A DNA stretch of 64,000 nucleotides from Gemmatimonadaceae bacterium (GTDB taxonomy: Bacteria; Gemmatimonadota; Gemmatimonadetes; Gemmatimonadales; Gemmatimonadaceae), in the NCBI GenBank assembly GCA_022843265.1, contig JALHNZ010000009.1, forward strand, positions 1-64,000, given 5' to 3'. Positions 10,223 to 20,039 of the stretch are shown here, in pieces. The position numbers were made by a program, and so were the translations under genes. The notes beneath the pieces were generated by a model. The model was given only the letters and a program-made list of their open reading frames with translations, was not told the DNA's origin and ran no database searches. How positions within the stretch are numbered: position 1 is the first letter of the stretch; each line of letters begins with the position of its first letter.

Positions 10223-13200
10223 ATGAACAGCCGTTTGAATTGCCTCGTGCGCTGCACGTCGGCTTTGGTTTTGTTCGCCAGCGTCGCACTCAGTGCGCCG
10301 ATCGGCACGCTTCGCGCTCAGGCCACCGAAGGCTACATCAGTGGGTTTGCGCGTGACTCCGCCGGTGCGCCGATTACCGACGCCACATTGATTGCGCGTA
10401 ATGCGTCCACTGGCTTTCAGGAGACGCGTCGTACCGACAACACCGGTCGTTTCGTGTTTGCGCAGCTTCCCATTGGTGGTCCGTACACAATTACTGCGCG
10501 CAAGCTTGGCTTGCAGGCGGAGTCCCGCACCGGCATCACGCTGAATCTCGGCGACCGCGTCACGCTCGACTTTGTGTTGCGCAGCGCGGCGCAGGAACTC
10601 GCGACGGTAGAAGTGCGCGGCGATCGCGAGGCCAAGCGCAACGAACGCGTGGGCGCCAGCTTCGTCGTCGATCAGGCAAAAATCCGGGAGCTGCCAATCG
10701 CTGACCGTAGCTTTGCCGATCTGTCGATCATTGCGCCCACCACGTCGCGGTCGGGCACGGGCGGCATTATTACGTCATCATCGTCCATTTCCGGCAGTCG
10801 AGTATCGAGCACGGACATTCGCGTTGACGGCGTGCAGCAGAAAAACACGCTGTGGGGCACAGGTTCCGGACGTGGCCCGTACTCCCTCTCCGTTGAAGCC
10901 ATCCAGGAGTTTGAGGTCGTGACGAACGTGTACGACGTCACGCAGGGGCGGCAGGGAGCAGGCGCGGTGAACGTGGCCACTCGCAGCGGTACCAACACGC
11001 GCACCGGATCGTTCTTTCTGTACAACCGGAATCAGGCGCTGACCACGAATACCAACTTCCTCGGACAGGCGGTTACGGATTTCAGCAACTACCAGTGGGG
11101 CGGAACGCTCTCCGGTCCGATCATCAAGGACAAGCTGCACTTCACCGTGGCCTTTGATCGCCAGGATGTAACAGAGCCGTTCGTCGCGCTGAGCGTTGAA
11201 AATCAGGCCGACTGGACGCGCTTGCAGGTGAGCCCGGATTCCGTCACGCGCTTTCTCAACATCCTGCGCAATCAGTATGGCTTGCCGGAAGGGCAGCAGA
11301 CGGGTGTGTTCAATCGCGGCAACGCGTTGAACACTGTGTTCGCGCGTGCCGACTGGTCGATCAACGATCGTCACCGCCTCACGATGCGCCACAACTTCAG
11401 CAACTTCTCCTACGCCAACTCGATTCCCGATCGCGAACTGTCGGTGCTGGAGAGCCGCGGCAATCAGGCGTCGCGCGAAAATCAGTTCATGACGTCGCTG
11501 AAGTCGAGCATCGGAACGTCTGGCACCAACGACCTTCGTATCGCCTTCACCGATCGTATCCTGGAGAATCAGGCCAACACGCGTTTGCCGCGTGCCTGGG
11601 TGACCGTGGCGTCCACGCTGCCAGATGGCCGCACCGGCAACCCGCAGATCCTGCAGTTTGGTGGACAGCGCACAAGCCCCGAGTTGCAGACTGAACGCTC
11701 GCTGCAGTTGGTGAACGTCACGCGATTCGAGCGCGGCAATACGGCCTGGACATTCGGTACTGACAACTCGTTCAATGACCTGTCGATGTTCGTCTCCATC
11801 GAAACCGACGGCCTTTTTCAGTTCCCGAATCTCGCCGCGTTGGAAGCGCGTCGCCCGTCATCGTACGCGCGCCTCGTGCCGTTGCAGGATCTTGAGCCAA
11901 TCATGTCGCAGAAGGTGTTTGACGGCGGACTGTTTGCGCAGGGAGAGTTTCGCCCGACATCATCGTTGGTCATTGCGGGCGGATTGCGCTACGACGTGAC
12001 GGCGTTTCTGACCGGCGCCAACTTCAATCAGGCGGCGTTCGATGCCTTTGGCGTGCGGAGCGACAAGAAGCCCGTCAGCGGGCAGTTCCAGCCGCGTGGC
12101 CAGGTCACATGGAACATCGGATCGCGCGGAACCGACGTGCTTCGCGTTGGTGGCGGCCTGTTCACCGCACAGCCGCACTACATGTCGCACATCAACCACC
12201 TGCTCAATGATGGTTCGCAGCTTGGTGATCTGCTGCTGACGGGCGCGGCGGTGCCGACGCCCGATTTCGTCAGCTATCGCCAGAACTTCGCGAACGTACC
12301 GGGCATTCCGGCGGGCAGTGCGGCGCGTCCGCAGTACCTGAACGTGTTCGCGGATGATTTCCGTGTGCCACAAACATGGAAGGCTGACCTTTCGTATCAG
12401 AAGCGCATGTTCGAAGGCCGCCTCACCATGGGCGTGACCGGTCAGTACGGCGATACGCGCAACAACTACCGCTACGTCGACCTGAACTTGCCGGAACCGG
12501 CCTTCCGGTTGTCGAACGAAAACAATCGTCCGGTATTCGCACCGGTCGCCGTGATCACGAATCCAGCACAGGCCGGTGCAGCAGGCCGCGCGGCCATCCG
12601 CCCGTTCAAGCAGTTCCAGCGCGTGCTGGAGTTCCGCTCGGATGCGGCCTTGGTGCAGCGTGCACTGATTTTCGATGGAACGCTGGTGCTGCCGCGCGGG
12701 GGTAACCTCGGTGGCTCCTTCACGTTCAACGAAACGCGTGACAATCATTCGTACAACTGCTGCATTGCGATCTCGTCCGTCTTCAATCCGGTCCCGGGTG
12801 ATACCCGAGACCTCGCCTGGGGACCGAGTGCCACGGACTTCCGCCATAAGCTCGTGCTGTTCGGTTCCACGCCGGAAGTGCTCGGCGGCCGTTTCAGTGT
12901 GCGCGTAATCGGTCAGTCGGGTGGCAACTGGTCGCCGACGGTAGCACAGGACATCAACTACGACGACGTCGGACAGGGTGGATCGTTCGCGAATGCCAAT
13001 GACCTCGCGTTCATCTTCGACCCGAGTCGTCCAGGTCTCGATCCGGCGTTTGCCGCCGCCATGCAAACGGTGCTTGATAACCCGAACAATCTCGCGGCGG
13101 ACTACCTGCGTGAGAACCTCGGCTCAATCGCCGGTCGCAGTGCCGTACGCAATCCGTTCGTCACGCAGATCGATCTGCGATATGCGCAGAAGCTGCCGTC

Positions 13201-13435
13201 CGTGCGCGGACAGAGCGCGGAGTTGACGGTTGACGTGTTCAACTTTGCGAGCATGATCAATCACGGCTGGGGTGGACAGCGCGTGGTGCCCGGCGCGAAT
13301 CAGACGCTGCTGCGCACCGCAGGATTTGATGCGGCCTCACAGAACTATCGCTACACCGTGAACCAAAACTTCGGCCAGAGTGTGCTGGCTGGAAACCGGT
13401 ATCAGGTGCAGGCCGGCGTGCGCTACAACTTCTGA
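10223..13435 (+). CDS. TonB-dependent receptor, Oar-like, with N-terminal carboxypeptidase regulatory-like domain
   Basis: Signal peptide, CarboxypepD_reg repeat (ISGFARDSAGAPITDATLIARNASTG), plug domain (DIRVDGVQ), long beta-barrel ending in ...RYNF. Confidence 0.88.
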   Translation: MNSRLNCLVRCTSALVLFASVALSAPIGTLRAQATEGYISGFARDSAGAPITDATLIARNASTGFQETRRTDNTGRFVFAQLPIGGPYTITARKLGLQAESRTGITLNLGDRVTLDFVLRSAAQELATVEVRGDREAKRNERVGASFVVDQAKIRELPIADRSFADLSIIAPTTSRSGTGGIITSSSSISGSRVSSTDIRVDGVQQKNTLWGTGSGRGPYSLSVEAIQEFEVVTNVYDVTQGRQGAGAVNVATRSGTNTRTGSFFLYNRNQALTTNTNFLGQAVTDFSNYQWGGTLSGPIIKDKLHFTVAFDRQDVTEPFVALSVENQADWTRLQVSPDSVTRFLNILRNQYGLPEGQQTGVFNRGNALNTVFARADWSINDRHRLTMRHNFSNFSYANSIPDRELSVLESRGNQASRENQFMTSLKSSIGTSGTNDLRIAFTDRILENQANTRLPRAWVTVASTLPDGRTGNPQILQFGGQRTSPELQTERSLQLVNVTRFERGNTAWTFGTDNSFNDLSMFVSIETDGLFQFPNLAALEARRPSSYARLVPLQDLEPIMSQKVFDGGLFAQGEFRPTSSLVIAGGLRYDVTAFLTGANFNQAAFDAFGVRSDKKPVSGQFQPRGQVTWNIGSRGTDVLRVGGGLFTAQPHYMSHINHLLNDGSQLGDLLLTGAAVPTPDFVSYRQNFANVPGIPAGSAARPQYLNVFADDFRVPQTWKADLSYQKRMFEGRLTMGVTGQYGDTRNNYRYVDLNLPEPAFRLSNENNRPVFAPVAVITNPAQAGAAGRAAIRPFKQFQRVLEFRSDAALVQRALIFDGTLVLPRGGNLGGSFTFNETRDNHSYNCCIAISSVFNPVPGDTRDLAWGPSATDFRHKLVLFGSTPEVLGGRFSVRVIGQSGGNWSPTVAQDINYDDVGQGGSFANANDLAFIFDPSRPGLDPAFAAAMQTVLDNPNNLAADYLRENLGSIAGRSAVRNPFVTQIDLRYAQKLPSVRGQSAELTVDVFNFASMINHGWGGQRVVPGANQTLLRTAGFDAASQNYRYTVNQNFGQSVLAGNRYQVQAGVRYNF

Positions 13436-13454
13436 CCACAGAACGGGTGAGATG

Positions 13455-13491
13455 CGAACGACCGCAGTCTGCAACAGACTGCGGTCGTTCG
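13455..13491. terminator. strong stem-loop downstream of the TonB receptor gene
   Basis: Perfect 17-bp stem CGAACGACCGCAGTCTG / CAGACTGCGGTCGTTCG with CAA loop; no U-tract. Confidence 0.7.
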
Positions 13492-13618
13492 TGCTTCGCT
13501 GCGTGTGCTTCCTTGGCGACTAGCGGGAACCACTTGGCGTACCGTCTGAGTCGTCGGCGGCGGCATGTACGCAATAGGTTTCGGGTTGGAGTCGAACCGC
13601 CACCCCATCCGCCGATCC

Positions 13619-13975
13619 ATGTCAAATTCCAGCTGCATCTTCTGCCGTATCGTCGCCGGTGAGATACCGGCCACGATCGTGGCGCAATCCGACTACGGCA
13701 TCGCATTCCGGGATCTGTCGCCGCAGGCGCCGGTCCACGTGTTGGTGATCCCTCGGCGCCACGTGGTGTCGCTGGCTGAGGCGAGCGGTGCCGACGCTGA
13801 TCTCGCCGAGCTCGGAGACCTTCTGCGCCTGACCGGAGAAGTGGCTCGAGTGTCGGGCGTGGCGGACGCCGGCTACCGGGTCGTGGTCAATACGGGTCGT
13901 GAGGGCGGGCAAACGGTGGGTCATTTGCATTTCCACGTGCTGGGCGGCCGCCCAATGGCGTGGCCTCCGGGCTAA
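13619..13975 (+). CDS. HIT family (histidine triad) protein
   Basis: CIFCRIVAGEIPA and QTVGHLHFHVLGGR; ATG at 13619. Confidence 0.92.
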   Translation: MSNSSCIFCRIVAGEIPATIVAQSDYGIAFRDLSPQAPVHVLVIPRRHVVSLAEASGADADLAELGDLLRLTGEVARVSGVADAGYRVVVNTGREGGQTVGHLHFHVLGGRPMAWPPG

Positions 13976-14011
13976 GGGCTGAAAAGCCCCGTATTTCGCC
14001 TGAAACGCGCC

Positions 14012-14040
14012 TTGACCCACGTGTCTGGGAGTGGTAAGCT
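14012..14040 (+). promoter_or_regulatory. promoter for rpsU operon: TTGACC-N17-TAAGCT
   Basis: -35 TTGACC 14012-14017, 17-bp spacer, -10 TAAGCT 14035-14040. Confidence 0.5.
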
Positions 14041-14108
14041 ACATGGCTGTCGGTACATCACTTACGCGGCGAATTTCGTCGCTCAACGGCCCCACGGGAG
14101 AGTTTGGT

Positions 14109-14294
14109 TTGTCGGAGATTATCATCCACGAGGACGAGAACTTCGAACGCGCCCTCAAGCGGTTCAAGAAGAAAGTCGAAAAGGCCGGAATTCTGTCCGA
14201 CCTCCGCAAGCATCGGCATTATGAAAAGCCGAGCGAGCGTCGTAAGCGCAAGCTGAACGCTGCGATTCGCAAGAACCGTCGCACGCGCGTCTGA
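14109..14294 (+). CDS. rpsU: 30S ribosomal protein S21
   Basis: (M)[28 protein letters not shown]...[18 protein letters not shown] start at 14109 preceded by GGGAG. Confidence 0.92.
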   Translation: MSEIIIHEDENFERALKRFKKKVEKAGILSDLRKHRHYEKPSERRKRKLNAAIRKNRRTRV

Positions 14295-14305
14295 GCGCGG
14301 CCTCC

Positions 14306-14755
14306 ATGGCCGAGCTCGCTCCATTGTTTGCGCAAATTCAGGACGACCTCACGGTCGCCCGCCGCGCGCAGAACAAGGATGCGTTGCTGTTACTCGGAAC
14401 CGTGCTCGCTGACCTTCGCAATCGCGAGCTCGAGCAGCCAGAGCCGCTCACGAACGATCAGGTGATCGACGTGATCCGCAAAGGCATCAAGCGGCGTCGT
14501 GAGTCGCAGGCCATGTACGAAACGGGCGCGCGTCCCGAACTCGCCGCCCGAGAAGCAGCCGAGGCTGCGAGCCTCGAAGCGTATCTCCCGCCGGCCGTCT
14601 CAAGCGATGAACTGCGTTCCGCTGTCCGGGCCGCCATCGCGGGTGGTGCCGCCAACATGGGTGCCGTAATGGGGCGCGTTGTGTCACAGTTCAAGGGTCG
14701 CGCCGACGGCAGCCAGATCAGTGCCATCGTCAAGGAAGAGCTGGCGTCGAAGTAG
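14306..14755 (+). CDS. GatB/YqeY domain-containing protein
   Basis: RRAQNKDALLLLGTVLADLRNREL...IRKGIKRRRESQAMYE..GRPELAAREAAEAASLEAYLP; next to rpsU as usual. Confidence 0.9.
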   Translation: MAELAPLFAQIQDDLTVARRAQNKDALLLLGTVLADLRNRELEQPEPLTNDQVIDVIRKGIKRRRESQAMYETGARPELAAREAAEAASLEAYLPPAVSSDELRSAVRAAIAGGAANMGAVMGRVVSQFKGRADGSQISAIVKEELASK

Positions 14756-14791
14756 TAGGTACGCACCATTCAGGGCAGGACTGCCGCGCCG

Positions 14792-17227
14792 ATGAACGCC
14801 CACGCGCTTTCAATACTTGAACTGTCCCGGATTCTTGTGCACGTGAGTCACCGTGCGCATTCGAGTCCCGGTGCAGCTGCTGTACGCGCGCTGTCGCCAA
14901 GTAGCGACCAAAGCTGGCTTGAAAACGAGCACCAGCGCGTGTCGGCCATGCGCACGCTCATCACCGGCGAACCAGCGTGGAGTGCCGAGCAGATCCCCGA
15001 GCTTGCAGCGCCGCTCATGCGCCTGCGTGTGGAAGGTGTCAGCTGGACCGCGCCTGAACTGCTGCAGGGTAGCACCTTCCTGCGCTCTAGCCGGCGTACT
15101 CGTGAAGCGTTGCGTGACGTGCGTCGCAATGCGGTTGCACGTGCAGTGTTGCAGTCGTTTGCCGACCAGCTCATTGAAGCACGCACGGTTGAAGACGCGA
15201 TCGCCCGCGCCATCAACGATGACGGTTCGGTGCGCGACGATGCGACACCGGCGCTCCGAAAAATCCGCCAGGAGCTGCGTCGCGCCGAAGGTGAACTGGT
15301 GCGGCTGCTTGAACGGGAAATGGGCAAGCTCGAATCACATCATCAGGTGAGCGATGCCTCGGTCACCATGCGCAATGGTCGCTGGGTGATGCCTGTGCGG
15401 CGCGAGGCACGCGTGGTTGTGGGTGGTCTCGTGCACGATACGTCGGGCACCGGAGCGACAATCTTTGTCGAACCTCCGGCTGCGGTTGAGTTTGGCAATC
15501 GATTGCGCGAACTCGAGCTCGATGAGCAGCGCGAGATCGAACGCATCCTTCGTGAGATCACGGCGTTGTTGCATCCGCTGTATCAGCCGCTCAGGGATGC
15601 ATTCGCCGCAATGGTCGCGCTTGATTCGCTGTTGGCGCGCGCGCGTTACGCCGAAGATGTGCACGCCGGCCACGCCGAGTTCGGTGCGGCGTCGAGTGGC
15701 TGCGAGTTTGTGCACGCGCGCCACCCGCTGCTGCTTGCGCAGGGCATCAACGTGGTGCCGTTCACGCTCGCGCTCGATGCCGGCGAACGCACGCTCCTTG
15801 TGTCTGGCCCGAATACGGGCGGCAAGACGGCGCTGCTCAAGGCGATCGGCTTGCTGGCCGTGATGGCACAGTGTGGCGTGCCCGTGCCCGTGGCGGGCGG
15901 AAGTCGTTTGCCGGTGTTCGATGACGTCTTCGCCGATGTCGGCGACGAGCAAAGTCTCGAAGCCAGCCTCTCAACATTCAGTGCGCACCTCAAGCATCAA
16001 GGCGAGATCCTCCGTCTGGCCACGCACAACTCACTTGTGCTGATGGACGAGGTGGGATCGGGCACTGATCCGTCGGAGGGCGCTGCGCTTGGCGGCGCAA
16101 TTCTTGAAACACTCACGCGACGCGGCGCGATGACGGTTGCGACCACGCATCTTGGCGCGCTCAAGCTGCTCGCCACGGAAGTGCCGGGTGTTGTGAATGC
16201 GTCATTGCAGTTTGATGCCGCGTTGCTCGCTCCGACGTATCGGTTGATCAAGGGCGTGCCGGGTCGTTCGTACGGCATCTCCATTGCTCGTCGCTTGCAG
16301 CTACCCGAGCCTGTGCTCACGCTCGCCGAATCACGATTGCCCGCTGGCGAGCGCGATCTCGCCTTGCTGCTGGCGGATGTTGAGGCGCGTGAAGCCACAC
16401 TCGCCGAACGCGAGCTTGAGGCGGATCGTGAGGCGCGTCGCATCACGTCGCGCATTGCCACGGTGAGCGACCGCGAGAAAAAGGCCCGCGAAAAAGAAAA
16501 GGAACTCGAGCGATCCTCGCGTCAGGAAGCGCGTAAGTATTTGCTGGAAGCGCGCGCCGAAGTGGAGCGTGCGATTGGTGCGGTCAAGGCCGCGGCGGCG
16601 GACGCACAGATCAGTGCCGAGATGATCGACGCGAAAGCGCGCGAAGCGCGACGCGCGATCGAAGAAGCCGCGTCGGGACAGCAGCAGGCGGTGGCCGCCA
16701 TGGACGCGCGCGCGTCCAAAACGCGTCCCGTAGACAGTGCGCGCGTGACTACGGCGCGCAAGCATACCAGCACTGAGAACAAGCCGTTGGTGCCTGGTGA
16801 CGCGGTGCTCGTTGGTACACTCGCAGACAAGGCGGGCACGGTGGTGGATGTGCGGGGTGCGAGTGCGCGCGTACTTGTGGGTTCGCTCACCCTCGCGGTG
16901 CCCATCAGCACGCTCACACGCACCGCTGCGCCGCCTCCACCAGCCGTTCGCGTGCCGGTCATGGGAGACGTGCCTGAGGTTGATCCCGTGCGCGAGGTCG
17001 ATTTGCGTGGCATGCGCGTGGATGAACTTGAGATTGCTCTCATGCAGGCGCTCGATGCGGCCGTGCGCAATGACTTGCGCGAGCTGCGCATCATTCACGG
17101 CAAGGGCACCGGTGCGTTGCGCGAACGCGTGGGTGAAATGCTGCGTGGTGACTCGCGCGTTGCCACGCACCGGCTCGGCGGGTGGAACGAAGGGGGCGCC
17201 GGCGTCACAATGGCCGAGCTGCGCTAA
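14792..17227 (+). CDS. mutS2: endonuclease MutS2
   Basis: LLVSGPNTGGKTALLKAIGL Walker A, LVLMDEVGSGTDPSEGAAL, C-terminal Smr domain VDLRGMRVDELEIAL...IIHGKGTGALRERV. Confidence 0.95.
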   Translation: MNAHALSILELSRILVHVSHRAHSSPGAAAVRALSPSSDQSWLENEHQRVSAMRTLITGEPAWSAEQIPELAAPLMRLRVEGVSWTAPELLQGSTFLRSSRRTREALRDVRRNAVARAVLQSFADQLIEARTVEDAIARAINDDGSVRDDATPALRKIRQELRRAEGELVRLLEREMGKLESHHQVSDASVTMRNGRWVMPVRREARVVVGGLVHDTSGTGATIFVEPPAAVEFGNRLRELELDEQREIERILREITALLHPLYQPLRDAFAAMVALDSLLARARYAEDVHAGHAEFGAASSGCEFVHARHPLLLAQGINVVPFTLALDAGERTLLVSGPNTGGKTALLKAIGLLAVMAQCGVPVPVAGGSRLPVFDDVFADVGDEQSLEASLSTFSAHLKHQGEILRLATHNSLVLMDEVGSGTDPSEGAALGGAILETLTRRGAMTVATTHLGALKLLATEVPGVVNASLQFDAALLAPTYRLIKGVPGRSYGISIARRLQLPEPVLTLAESRLPAGERDLALLLADVEAREATLAERELEADREARRITSRIATVSDREKKAREKEKELERSSRQEARKYLLEARAEVERAIGAVKAAAADAQISAEMIDAKAREARRAIEEAASGQQQAVAAMDARASKTRPVDSARVTTARKHTSTENKPLVPGDAVLVGTLADKAGTVVDVRGASARVLVGSLTLAVPISTLTRTAAPPPPAVRVPVMGDVPEVDPVREVDLRGMRVDELEIALMQALDAAVRNDLRELRIIHGKGTGALRERVGEMLRGDSRVATHRLGGWNEGGAGVTMAELR

Positions 17228-17239
17228 GGTGAGCGCCGC

Positions 17240-19135
17240 ATGATTGGCGACGAGGTGGTCGAACGCGTTCGTGAAGCGGCTGATATCGCGCAGATCATTG
17301 GCGAGTATGTGAAGCTCAAGCGCGTGGGCACCGATTTTCGCGGCCCGTGTCCGTTTCATCAGGGCAAGAATGCAAATTTTTCCGTGTCGCCCAAGCGAGG
17401 CCAGTATCACTGTTTCGTGTGCAACGAAAGCGGTGATGTCATCACGTTTCTTCGCAAACGACTCGGGCTCGACTTCACGTCGGCGGTAAAGCTGCTTGGT
17501 GAGAAAGTTGGTATTGAAGTGATCGATACGCCCACACGCGCGCACGCACCTGATCCGAATGAACCGAACTGGTCAGTGCTGGCGAGCGCGGCGGCGTTTT
17601 TCACCGGGCAGCTGCGCGATGAAACAATGGGCGCCGAAGCACGCGCCTATCTGGCTGGACGGGGTCTTGATGACAAGGCCGTTGAGCACTTTGGTATTGG
17701 CTTCGCGCCGCGCGACGGTCAGCTGCTGCTCAAGCATCTCTTTACGCTCGGATTTGATCATGACCGGCTGAAAGACGCCGGCTTGCTCGTGGTGCGCGAA
17801 GAGGACACGACGACCCGCCCGCGTTTTCGCGGCCGTCTCATGTTTCCGATTCTCGACGAACTCGGACGGCATGTGGCATTTGGTGGACGTGCCCTTGGTG
17901 ACGAGCCGCCCAAGTATCTGAACTCTGCCGAAAGCGGCGTGTTTCAGAAGCGCCGCGTGTTGTACGGCATGCAGCTCGCGCGTCAGGCGGCTCGGCGCGC
18001 GCAGCGCTTGCTTGTGGTGGAAGGGTACCTCGATGTGATTCGTGTGTCGCTCGGAGGCATCGAGGAAGTGGTGGCACCGCTCGGCACCGCGCTGACGGAA
18101 GAGCAAGCCGCACTCATTGTGCGCTACGCGCCGGAAGTGTTCCTGCTGTACGACAGCGATGAAGCCGGACTGAAGGCGACGTTCCGCTCGGGGCTTGAAC
18201 TGCTGCGCCACGGTGCGGCCGTACGCGTGGTCTCACTGCCGCAGGGCGAAGACCCTGATACGTTCGTGCGTGCGAAGGGCGCGCCCGCGCTTGAGACAGC
18301 GCTGCGCGATGCGATGGATTTTTTTGATGTGCAAGTGGAGTTGCTCGCGCGGCGCGGCTGGTTCGCAGATTTGCATCATCGTCGTCGCGCGGTTGATAAG
18401 CTGCTGCCAACTATTCGTGCCACGAAGGATCCGATCACGCGTGACTTGTACATCGCGCGCCTGGCCGAAGCGTCGTCGCTTGATCGCACGCTGATTCTGC
18501 GCGAAGCCGACGAACCCACCCTTCCGGTATCGCGCAGCCGTGCGCTCGCGGTACGTAGCGACGCAGCGGCTCCGCCGGACGCCCAGCAGCCGCCACCGCC
18601 CATGGATGACGCGCCAAGCGTTCCGAAGCGCGAATGGGTCGCCAAGGGTCAGTGGAAGGGGCGTGGCCGCCCGCAGGGCCCTGAGTGGCTATCGACCGCG
18701 TCTCCGCCGCGAGCGCGGGCTGATGAAGATCCGATTGAACGCGAACTGGTGCGCGTTATGCTGCGCGAGCGCGCCTGGGTCGAGCGTATCGCCGAGCGCT
18801 ACGGTCCCGAGGGATTCCGTGATGCACGCCTCGCGACGCTCTTCCGGGCGCTGTTGGCGCACCAGCCTGACGCGGAGCTGTCGGATGTACTGGCCGGCGT
18901 GGATCAGGAAGTGATCGAGCTTGCCGAATCACTGCTGTCGCAAGTTGAGGCGCCATCCGATATTGAGTTCGCCCTCCGAAAGCTTGAACTGCGTGCACTC
19001 AGCCAACAGATCTCTGACATACAAGAGCTGATCAAGCAGGCATCTCCGGAAGAGCGTCCGGCGCTCATGGCGCGACAGACTCGACTGGCGCGCGATCGGC
19101 AGGCGTTGCTGCATCCAGGATCCCGCGGCCCTTGA
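17240..19135 (+). CDS. dnaG: DNA primase
   Basis: CPFHQGKNANFSVSPKRGQYHCFVCNESGDVITF zinc finger; TOPRIM VVEGYLDVI and LLYDSDEAGLKA. Confidence 0.97.
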   Translation: MIGDEVVERVREAADIAQIIGEYVKLKRVGTDFRGPCPFHQGKNANFSVSPKRGQYHCFVCNESGDVITFLRKRLGLDFTSAVKLLGEKVGIEVIDTPTRAHAPDPNEPNWSVLASAAAFFTGQLRDETMGAEARAYLAGRGLDDKAVEHFGIGFAPRDGQLLLKHLFTLGFDHDRLKDAGLLVVREEDTTTRPRFRGRLMFPILDELGRHVAFGGRALGDEPPKYLNSAESGVFQKRRVLYGMQLARQAARRAQRLLVVEGYLDVIRVSLGGIEEVVAPLGTALTEEQAALIVRYAPEVFLLYDSDEAGLKATFRSGLELLRHGAAVRVVSLPQGEDPDTFVRAKGAPALETALRDAMDFFDVQVELLARRGWFADLHHRRRAVDKLLPTIRATKDPITRDLYIARLAEASSLDRTLILREADEPTLPVSRSRALAVRSDAAAPPDAQQPPPPMDDAPSVPKREWVAKGQWKGRGRPQGPEWLSTASPPRARADEDPIERELVRVMLRERAWVERIAERYGPEGFRDARLATLFRALLAHQPDAELSDVLAGVDQEVIELAESLLSQVEAPSDIEFALRKLELRALSQQISDIQELIKQASPEERPALMARQTRLARDRQALLHPGSRGP

Positions 19136-19223
19136 TGAATCCAGATCTCGTCGGACAGGCGCTCCCTGCGCTATGTTCTACGTAGGAGTCATTGACAGTC
19201 CCCGTTCAGATTGGAGGGTAGGC

Positions 19224-19967
19224 GTGCAGCCGGAACTCGTAGCGTTGCTGGCAGTGCAAGAGGACGACGGCGCGATTCGCCTGATTGAGCGTGACCTGGC
19301 GGCGCTTGCACCGCGCATCGCCTCGCTGGACAAGGCGCGGCAGCGTGTCCACGACGAGGTCGAGCGCTCACGCGTCGCGATTGAGCGGGAAACAGAGCGG
19401 TATCGCACGCTCAGCCAGCGCATCACGGATCACCGTGAGAAGCACGAGAAGAATCTGGCCACGCTTGATCAGGCGCGAAAACTTCGCGAGGCCACGGCGG
19501 CCATGGCGCAGGTTGAAATGGCGCGTCGCGTTCTGGCCGAAGAAGAGAGTGAGCTGGCAGGAATGGCGCGCCGCCTCGGCGAAATGACGTCCGCGCAGGA
19601 AGCGCATCGCTCGGCGGCGGCGGCACTTGAGGCCGAGCAGGCGACGGCCCGCGCTGAAATTGCGTCCGAACAGGAGCGCTTGCAGGCGTCGCTGAAAGCC
19701 GCCTTGACCGTTCGCAATCAAAAGGCAGCCGGCGTAAATCCCGGGTTGCTGTCGCGCTACGATCGCCTCGCGATTCGCCGTAAGAGCAACGCGCTGTTTG
19801 CCATCCGCGGACTCACCTGCGGCGCGTGCGATACGGCCATCCCGCTGCAGCGTCGCAATGCCCTCATGGTGGCTGGCCTCATCGATGTATGCGAGGCGTG
19901 CGGCGTGTTGCTCTTCGCCAGCGTTGAGCCGCCGGCGGCTGAGGCATCGGCTGAGGCATCGGCCTGA
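19224..19967 (+). CDS. C4-type zinc ribbon domain (DUF164-like) coiled-coil protein
   Basis: Long coiled coil then CGACDTAI...CEACGVLLF; GTG start at 19224 after GGAGGG. Confidence 0.8.
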   Translation: MQPELVALLAVQEDDGAIRLIERDLAALAPRIASLDKARQRVHDEVERSRVAIERETERYRTLSQRITDHREKHEKNLATLDQARKLREATAAMAQVEMARRVLAEEESELAGMARRLGEMTSAQEAHRSAAAALEAEQATARAEIASEQERLQASLKAALTVRNQKAAGVNPGLLSRYDRLAIRRKSNALFAIRGLTCGACDTAIPLQRRNALMVAGLIDVCEACGVLLFASVEPPAAEASAEASA

Positions 19968-19971
19968 GGCG

Positions 19972-20005
19972 CATCGCGCACGCTCAGGATTGAGTGTGCG
20001 CGATG
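19972..20005. terminator. stem-loop downstream of the zinc ribbon gene
   Basis: 15-bp stem CATCGCGCACGCTCA / TGAGTGTGCGCGATG (one G-U), GGAT loop; no U-tract. Confidence 0.55.
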
Positions 20006-20039
20006 AGGATGCTGCTTCTGCCTGCTACTGCACCGTAGA

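Noticed and set aside
19937-19960. 12-bp tandem duplication GGCTGAGGCATC x2
   Set aside because: Lies in the low-complexity AEASAEASA C-terminus of the zinc ribbon protein; likely simple replication slippage.
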